Both the position numbers and the translations under genes were made by a program. The notes below the pieces were generated by a model, which saw only the letters and a list, made by a program, of their open reading frames with translations, did no database searches and was not told the DNA's origin. A DNA stretch of 64,000 nucleotides from Thamnaconus septentrionalis. Taxonomy: Eukaryota; Chordata; Actinopteri; Tetraodontiformes; Monacanthidae. The stretch is taken from contig CM020513.1 of NCBI GenBank assembly GCA_009823395.1, positions 5,749,501 through 5,813,500 on the forward strand. Reading direction: 5' to 3'. Of the stretch, positions 1 to 64,000 are shown in pieces (within the stretch, counting starts at the first letter, position 1; each line of letters starts with the position of its first letter).

Positions 1-140
1 TCTTCTGATTGATTTTGCCAGAAAATCTCTCTGAGTCTTCGCAGTCGTCACAATTTCACATTTCTCCCTCCGCGGTTTGCCAATTTTAAAGCGCTGCTTC
101 TGCGCCCGGATTTCAATTTCTCCTCCTCCCGCTCCTGCAG

Positions 141-24022
<23,882 letters not shown>

Positions 24023-24285
24023 AAGGACGCCACCGACTGGGTTATGAATCCTCCCATGATGCTCCTGCCCTGCACTTTGACCGCGAACTGCACTGCACGG
24101 CTCACACAGCACCCCGAACTTCCAAAAAACACAGTTTCAGTCCAAAATATTCAATCCTGACAGAAAACTTAAACCAGCGTTGTGATTTGGGTTCCGTTAG
24201 CGCCACCACAAATTAGCTTGACATGTTGCTAACGACGATCGATTGTAGGCAGGAGTATGGGTAGCTGTGTGCTTTGGAAAATTAA

Positions 24286-24291
24286 AATAAA
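24286..24291 (+). promoter_or_regulatory. kif21a: possible proximal polyadenylation signal AATAAA
   Basis: AATAAA about 265 bp after the stop codon. The downstream GU-rich element is weak (gagtgtttta), so use is uncertain. Confidence 0.3.
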
Positions 24292-25234
24292 TTGGACAGG
24301 AAGTAGAGTGTTTTAGGACCGAAAGGCAAGAGGAGCTGATGGGCTGCTAGCTGGTCTTTGCATCTCATTCCTCTTAGGTCTCGTGGGCTTGTTGAAGTTG
24401 AGGTTTCTGTGCGCACCAAAAGCAGAACTAGTGTCTCCGACACTCCTTTAGCACCACCCCATCCCCTCATCATAAATGCACAACAAAAGTGGCTTCTCTG
24501 TACACGTAAACGACAAATCTCTGCTCCCTCAACGTGCCTCTCTTCCTTTAGTCCTCCTAAATTCCTGCTGCTGTTATAAAATCAGCGACCAAAATTGTGT
24601 GAGACTTGTCGTCTTAGTTGTCATTGTCCAGTGTTGCACTTGAGAGAAGAACACACCTCACACACAAACCCTTCCCACCACCCCTCCACCCCCCAAAGAG
24701 AGAAAGCTCAAACCTTTGGAAAATGTTAGTGTGATGTAAAATTGAATGCTAGAATGACATAGCTGGTTAGCTCTGCCTAGCTTGAGTTCAATGAAGATGT
24801 GATTGAAAAGAAAAAAAAACTTTCCAAATACACACTTTTCACAACAACAAATGATGATGTTATCATTGGTACTGGACTTCATTCCAGAATCAGATGGATC
24901 TTGCTGGCACCGACCACTTAATGCCAAGCTAGCTAAGCTAACTAGCCTATAGTATCCAGTGTAGTCTCCAAATTGTTGAGCTTCTCCGTTAACTCTTGAG
25001 CACTTGTGAAAATAAAAACAACAACACAATGAGTATGTGGGAAACACTTTGATCCATGTTTAAATGTGAGCAGGTGTCCGTGTCCACGTGTCGTACGTAA
25101 AAGGAAATCGGTTGCATTAGCGTTAGCGCTCACTGAAGCCACACTACTGAGTCAAACTGTTACGCTGCTACGTTGTGTGCTCACCTACTTGTGATGCAGC
25201 TTGAGGGCTCCTCGTTAAGGACTCTTTGTATGTT

Positions 25235-25273
<39 letters not shown>

Positions 25274-25765
25274 TTGCGCGTGGTGACATCACCTGGTTTT
25301 CTGGACAGCAGAGGCCTTCCGACGCTTTTATCTGTAAGGGGACCCACCCCAGAGTTCCTTGCCAGATCTGTCTGTCACTGTTTGTGTGCTTTTGAAAAGT
25401 AAAAAAAAAAATAGAAAGAAATCACGATTGTAGACATTATTTAATCATATCTAATGTATGTGACATGTATTGTAAAAAAAACAAGAAACATAAGAATCTG
25501 ACTGAATGTTTTGTTTTTGTGGGACCACGAATCGAAACCATCAGAAACTGAAAGGACCACGATGGACGAGCAGTATTACAGCTGTGGTTTGGAGGCGTTG
25601 TGTTTAGTGGTCTGTGATTGTTCCATTTTCTTCTTCATCTTTTTTCCTTCTTTTGTTTGTTACGCTTCCTCCTCCACCCCCCCGCTCCCTCCTTCCTCTG
25701 GAGGTCTAGTAGCCTTTCTGAGATGACGGACTCCGTAGCGATTCTAATGTCAGATGCCTGGTGAG

Positions 25766-25771
25766 AATAAA
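25766..25771 (+). promoter_or_regulatory. kif21a: kif21a distal polyadenylation signal AATAAA
   Basis: AATAAA sits in gtgagAATAAAcacc and is followed within about 30-80 bp by U/GU-rich sequence (ggctctttgtgcgtctgtc and a tgtgtgtatg run), the usual arrangement for cleavage and polyadenylation. Confidence 0.6.
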
Positions 25772-26949
25772 CACCATCTGTCAAAAACAATAAGTGGCTC
25801 TTTGTGCGTCTGTCTCTCTCACTCTTGCTCTGTGTGTATGTGTGTGTATTGTCTAGTTTTGCTTGCTGAGTGATTGCGCTTAATTGATGTGTGGGGTTGG
25901 ATCACGTTACTCCATTGAAAAGCGTGTGTAGTGCTGACATCAAGCTGTTTTCTAATTGGGTAACGCTAAAAAACCTTGTTGAAAATATTGTTACATTTTT
26001 TGTAGTTCACTACAAGTCTTAAAAAAAAGCATTTTTAATCTCACACTTTAACAGTTTGTTAGCCAGTTGCGTAACTCACAGTCAAATGCCTCACTTCTCA
26101 AGTGTGTTTGTCGACAAGCAAATTTGGCTGAGCGGATTTCAGTTGTTATTAAATTTATCCATCCGGTGCATTTGTAATCTGCATAAAGAAGAAGGTGATT
26201 CTAGATGCATCTGATTTTGAAATTTAATTTCTCGATGCATCAAATTCAAAGTTCTATTTTGCGAATTTCTGCATCTGAAAGTGATTCTTCTTCCTCTCCG
26301 TCAGTTCTCCCGGTGGAATCTGATCACTAAACTGGTTTATTTTGACCAGAAGGGGGCAGAAGCACCACCGGCAGGGGCTGATGGACTCAGAAATCGTTAG
26401 AGCGGTTAAAAGCAGGAGGGATCTGAAGCCCGGGGCTGACGAGGAAACCTGTCCGCTGCCCTACGCTGAAGGTCTCCGGACTGAATCCCTCCTGGGAGCC
26501 TTGGGGACCTCGCCGACCTTGTTTGAAAAGATCAACATGAATCAATACGGCAGTTTTAACCAGGAAAACGAAGACGGAGGAGTGGGTCAGTTAGTTAGTT
26601 GAGGCTTCACGCAGCAGCTGCTGTGAAACTAAAATGTCAATTTAGTTACATAATGTGTTGAAATCCATGCGAACATTGACATTTGTGCTTAGTTATTGGC
26701 ACCAGCTCATTAGGCTAATTTGTACTCCAATACATCAATGTGTCACCTCTAGTTTCTACGTTTGAGAGGGAGCTCACAGGAATTGTCTGGAAAGGGGCGG
26801 GGCCTACTCTAAAATGAAAAGCCCTCTGATCTCCTTCCTGTCTCAGTCACTGCAAACCACTTTAGATGTTTCACTGGGAGTAAAACAAGCCGGTTGCAGC
26901 ACGAGCCTCGTCACTTCCCAGCTGTTAGCCTCAATAGTGGGCGGAGTTT

Positions 26950-27252
26950 AACTGCAGCGTGTTCTTTTCTGGCCTTCATTATTTTTTAAAATGACGAAAA
27001 GACCCTTGCGGAAAAATCTACAATAGAAAGATTTGGTCTAACTTGCATTTCAGGTCACAGTTGTCCTGTCAGCCGTTTTAAAGGCGTTTATTTTTGTATT
27101 GCAATCTATGGGGAAAAATGCTTTTTGGACCAATGGGATTTTTTTTTTTTTTTGCTTGCTGCAGTACATTAAGTGGCCACTGGAAAAAAAAAAAATCGGT
27201 CCGGCCGCCACATTGCCCGTCTTGTATCCATTTCTTATTATACATCCATGAC
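26950..27252 (+). repeat. dispersed repeat family A, copy 4
   Basis: Contains ctacaatagaaagattt, ttgtattgcaatctatgggg, gctgcagtacattaagtgg with ccactgg, and the end ttcttattatacatccatg. Upstream modules are missing. Confidence 0.75.
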
Positions 27253-29183
27253 ACAGACACAAGCAGGCAGCAGCCTACTGTTCAGGCTCCGCCTCTTTTC
27301 CTGCCAGCAGAACGGTGATTGGTGCTGCCGCAGTTTGGCTGCAGCTTTTCTTGATGGACGTGTGACCATTCAAACATGATCCAACTGTTTTGCATTCTGT
27401 CTTACTGAGAGTCGTTAATTAAGTGTTTTTTGAGCCCTTAGTGGAGTCTGACAAGGCTGCACCAATCAGCAGGGAGCTCAGCTCAAACACCACGCCTCCT
27501 GGACTAGTTCAGCACCTTCTCAGCCCTCTGGAGCATCTGGAGAAGCCGCAGTTTCTGTTGCTGTGAACCTCAGGGTCCCTCCCACGTGCGTCCCTATCTC
27601 ACGTGTGTCCGCGTGAGTGGCTGGTCAGCGGCCCCTTCCTTTGATGCCAGTCTATTAATCCTCATCTTAAAAAAAAAAAAAACAGCACGAGCAGCGGTTT
27701 CTCAAGATGCAGAGATGAGCACATTTTTCTGCCGGCTGGTCGGCCGGATCTTTGCGGCCCTCCGAGGACGACGGCTTCTGGCTGAGTCAGCGTGGCCTGG
27801 ATTGAAAGAACCCTCGGCGCAGAACAATGTGAGACCACACACCGGGTGTTTCCTTCCTAATTAACGTGGCATAAAAAAAAATTAAATCACCATCGAACAC
27901 GTGGACCAGAGCAAACGTTGGGGGCAGGGGGTTCCACTGCGGCTCTGCGAGTTACGTTCACCACATCGTCGCCGCTTTTGTGCGCGTTTGCTTTCACTGC
28001 CTGGTCATTTCAATATGGATGTGTGGGAATAATGTGTAAGCATAACCAGACTGTTGTGTTTGTTTTTTTTTTTTTTTTTTTTTTTGATGAGATCATTGTA
28101 AAATCTCCCGAGGAGTGAAGCGCATCCGCTCGTGTGGCATTTCGCACCATTAGCGTCGCCCGTTGTGCATTATTCATGAGCTGCCGAGCGTCCTCGCCCT
28201 AAACGCAGAGATTACAGGTAGCGTGGGGTGTCTCCGGTGAATTTTCTGCCGCCGCTCAGAAGTTTGTGTCTGCAACTGTGTGCGCCACGTTTGTGTGTGT
28301 GCGCGCGTGTGTGTGTGTGTTGATTTGTTGGGTTATAGCAAGAGTTACCGAAGACACTTTTTCATTCAAAGAGCTCTGTGGAGGTTTGCTCTGAAAATAA
28401 GGCACAAACCCAAAGTGATTTTCAAAAACAAACAAAAGAAAAGTGCAACTTTAAAAAAGATGGTGTAGATTAGAAGTCTCAAAATTAAAGCTCTTTGAGC
28501 AGATTAAACACATCATTCTCACACATTCAACGAGATCGGGACGTAGGAAGGTACGATAGTGCCACGACGGCTGATTTTCATCCAGAGACGACCGAAGATC
28601 TGGGAGACAAAAACTCAAACAAGGCAGCCCAAACTGAAAACCTTCATCTAATATCAGAGATTACAACAAGCAATTTGCTTGACCCAAGCAATATAAAAGA
28701 ATCGGTCCTGAAAGAACAATATTTAATAAAGTTTTCACTTTTTTTTTTCTTCTTCTCAGCACCTTCATCAAAGTGTGATAGCTGCTATGAATAATCTGTC
28801 CGCACCAAACTCCTCTCCAAAGGCTTGTAACAGCTGACAAGACGCAGGGATATCAAATCATGTCTGAGGTAATAGCAGTGAGAGAAGATTTGAGGGCACC
28901 CACTAAAGCCCAGCGGCCAATTAGCCTTTCTATAATCATTCACTGATTCCTAATTGCAAGTGATCAAAGTCAACATTTTATCCGGATCGCTCCCTCAGCT
29001 GCTGCTCCTAATATTGAAGCGTCGCTGAACAGATCACATCACAAACTTCCCCGCAGAGCTAATCGTGTTAACGTCTTTCAAGGCAATATATTTAGAAATT
29101 ATTACTTGGTTTAACTCGTGCTAGTGTGACAGTGGCGGTCCTGTCACTATGCCTCCAATAGATCATATGCGCCCGGGCTACTT

Positions 29184-29207
29184 GGCCAAAGGGATATCCC
29201 TTTGGCC
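29184..29207. repeat. perfect 24-bp palindrome
   Basis: ggccaaagggat followed at once by its reverse complement atccctttggcc, with no spacer. Confidence 0.95.
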
Positions 29208-29270
29208 GAATGGTTAAGCGCGCATGGCTATTACCTAGGAGTCTGGGGTTCGAAGCCCGCCCGGGCCCTC
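29200..29270 (+). pseudogene. tRNA-like relic (Leu/Ser-type A and B boxes) or SINE head
   Basis: tggccgaatggttaagcg fits an A box with D arm and ggttcgaagcc fits a B box, 40 nt apart, as in Leu/Ser tRNAs or tRNA-derived SINEs. The T stem pairs for only about three bases and no acceptor stem forms, so it is not a working tRNA. Confidence 0.5.
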
Positions 29271-30689
29271 TGCGCCTTGCCACAATAGCATTCCATCTCC
29301 AGGTGTCGGGTCGTTTGACGCGCTATGACAGGGAGGCTGAAGCCATTCTGCTGTACTCACAGCAGCTTCCCAGGCTGATAAAACCAGTTTATGTCTGTTT
29401 TTTCTGCAGCAATGGGAGTTTTTCAGGGACTTAAAAGTCGCCTTGACGCCTTTTGTTCTCGATCGTATTTCTCATCTTGCTGTTGAAGTGCTTTATCTCA
29501 ACATGGAAAATAAGAAGACTGATTGTGACATACTTCAGGTTTGCCTTGGCCAAAGATATCTGCAAATGAATAGTTGTTGGAAATCTAATGACAAATGTGT
29601 TTCTTATCTCTCTTCCAGCCTTCTACCTCAAAACTAAGGTGGTTGGTCCTATTTTACACAACAAATGTTAAATTAAGACTTTTTGTGCTGTTGGTGACAA
29701 CCAGTTCCAATCCTGAACACAGTGTACTTCTTGACACTTTGTGAAAAAAAAACAACCCACTGAATGTGTGAAACCGAAAGCTCTTCCACCCAAATGTTGA
29801 TTGTGTATCTGTCATTAAAAAGAACAAAAACAATACTGAGACATACCATGTGCTGGACACAGGTGGCGCCGGGGGGGACTGTAGCGTAACTGGACATAAT
29901 TTTTGTCCCCAAACGAGTCTCATGCATTCTTCCATTGTGCAAAGCGTGACTCACAAACACTGGAAATGCACAAATGCAGAATGACTGTTTTCATCCGCAG
30001 TGACTGTTTTAACCACGGTTCACTGCATTGGGTGGTAGTTACATTCAGCTGTGGCTATTTTATTTTTCTTCTCTATTTGTATTCATCACATGAAAATAAA
30101 TAAATAAATAAAAAAATCACCCGGCTTTGTGTGCAAATTCAGCAGGTGTTTGACCCACAAGATGAACTCCCTTTCTGTCCGTCTTGACAGTAACTGGAGC
30201 TGACGTGCAAATTCCTGCCTTTAACTGCGCTCAGTTTTCATGCTGGGACTGCTAATTGAGTTTGTGGTGCTCAGGTGGCATTTGCTATCCACAAGAGAGG
30301 TTCCTGTCCAATCACAGTTGGTCTTCCCCGGCCTAACCTGAGAAGACAAGGCATTGTCCGCGTGTCGTCCGCGTGTCGCACAGCATGTGACCAACTGTCC
30401 TCTGCATTCATTGAATGCATGGAGCAATGTGTATTTGAGTTTTGCTATGCTTCAGAGACAATTAAAAAACGGTTTTAACTCTTGTAGCTAGCTTGGAGCT
30501 ACAAAGAGTGTGTGTTTTGTGTGCTCAGCTAACTTTATGGTCGTGCACAAACGCTGTCAGTAACAAAAACAACATAACAAAATACGACTTCCCTCTAAAA
30601 AACAAAACAAAAAACCCCTCCTTCAGCCAGATATTCCAATAAAATTTGAAATATTTTTTTTTAAGAAGTTGGGTCCCACACATATATTC

Positions 30690-31159
30690 CCTCCCACTGT
30701 GTGTGTGCGTGCGTTAGTGCGTGCGTGCGTGCCTCTGTCTGTGTGTGTCCGTCCGAGTCTCCCCTGCCGAACACTCCGACCGAGGCGCACAGAACCGCTG
30801 CTCCTCTCTTCCGCACGCAGTCACACGCGCTCACTCACACACACCGCCACGCAAACGGCGAAGCGGCTGCGTGTCTCTCCTCCTCGCTGCGGAGCTTCCC
30901 TCCGTCCATCCTCCCTCCTCCTTCCCTCAACATCACCACCACCATCATCATCATCGTCGCCTCATCCACCACTCGGGTGCTTCTCTTCCTTCACCCCCCC
31001 CCCCCCTCCTCCTCCTCCTCCTCCACCACCACCACCACCTCATTCCTTCCTCCACCCCAGACGGACGGACGGACGGACGGTCCCTCTCATGCCGCCTGCT
31101 CGCCGCGGGATCCGCGGCGCTGTGTGACCGAGCGAGCGAGCGAGCGACCGGGCGGCATC
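30690..31159 (+). promoter_or_regulatory. cpne8: cpne8 promoter-proximal region and 5'UTR (inferred)
   Basis: This stretch is CpG- and C-rich and lies directly upstream of the start codon. It has a C run near 30997-31005, CTC/CCA triplet runs (31006-31040), a GACG run (31061-31080) and a GAGC run (31130-31144). No clear TATA box is seen, as expected of a CpG-type vertebrate promoter. The transcription start cannot be placed from sequence alone. Confidence 0.5.
31089..31127 (+). other. upstream ORF (12 codons) in cpne8 5'UTR
   Basis: ATG at 31089 reads MPPARRGIRGAV and stops with TGA at 31125-31127, 32 nt before the main start and in another frame. If the transcript begins upstream of it, it could dampen translation. 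Coding function is not implied. Confidence 0.4.

Positions 31160-64000
<32,841 letters not shown>

Larger units (their letters stand above)
24023..25795 (+). other. kif21a: kif21a 3' untranslated region
   Basis: There is no open frame of note after the stop. The stretch carries a TG microsatellite (about 25236-25271), A-rich runs near 25400 and 25470, and ends at a canonical polyadenylation signal followed by GU-rich sequence. An earlier AATAAA at 24286-24291 could give a short 3'UTR form. The 3' limit is inferred. Confidence 0.7.
25800..30685. other. intergenic region between kif21a and cpne8
   Basis: About 4.9 kb with only short ORFs that resemble no family I know. It contains a dispersed-repeat copy (26950-27252), a T tract (28060-28085), a TG run (28293-28320), the palindrome plus tRNA-like relic at 29184-29270, and AAAT-type runs near 30100. 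A 99-codon ORF at 28495-28794 is hydrophilic and unrecognised, with no splice or promoter context. Confidence 0.7.

Noticed and set aside
28495..28794. Hydrophilic 99-codon ORF in the intergenic region
   Set aside because: No recognisable family, no promoter or splice context, and AT-rich codon use unlike the neighbouring exons.
29200..29270. Functional tRNA gene
   Set aside because: A and B boxes are present but the acceptor stem does not form and the T stem is broken.

Overview
This is a vertebrate nuclear window, almost certainly from a percomorph-type teleost. It holds many-exon genes with GT/AG introns, dense CA/TG dinucleotide tracts and fragments of typical fish transposons (a Tc1/mariner-like relic, hAT-like relics, a common fish LINE/SINE tail, TTAA-bounded MITE-like sequence). 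I saw no bacterial operon, CRISPR array, rRNA or viral gene. All calls were made by reading exons and checking splice phase by hand; no database search was possible.

Region 1 (about 141-25790, + strand) is the 3' nine-tenths of a kinesin-4 family gene that I read as kif21a. The window opens in the intron before the exon coding the P-loop. Thirty-three exons join in one open frame (4518 nt, 1505 codons plus stop). They code the rest of the motor, a long coiled coil with acidic stretches, the autoinhibitory helix known from human CFEOM1 mutations, a KANK-binding-like motif, a low-complexity linker and a C-terminal WD40 propeller ending in VASN. The 3'UTR runs to an AATAAA at 25766.

Region 2 (about 25800-30690) is intergenic. 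It has no recognisable protein gene, but holds a copy of a dispersed repeat and a tRNA-like relic fused to a perfect 24-bp palindrome.

Region 3 (about 30690 to the window end, + strand) is the promoter-proximal region and first 15 coding exons of a copine, read as cpne8 (1134 nt, 378 codons in frame). It covers both C2 domains and the start of the copine vWA domain; the rest lies beyond 64000. Introns 1, 2 and 4 are several kb long and rich in microsatellites. Intron 5 carries a 21-bp minisatellite of about 800 bp.

The kif21a-then-cpne8 order, both in the same direction, matches the order I know from human chromosome 12q12 and supports the kif21a/cpne8 names over the paralogues kif21b/cpne5. 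The two genes are not known to share a pathway; the linkage is conserved synteny.

No new enzymatic or defence system is visible. The points worth a second look are splice-level oddities in kif21a (two NAGNAG acceptors, a 21-nt microexon, TG-rich acceptors, an apparently missing conserved linker exon), uncharacterised dispersed repeat families present several times in the window, and several unusual tandem or inverted repeats.
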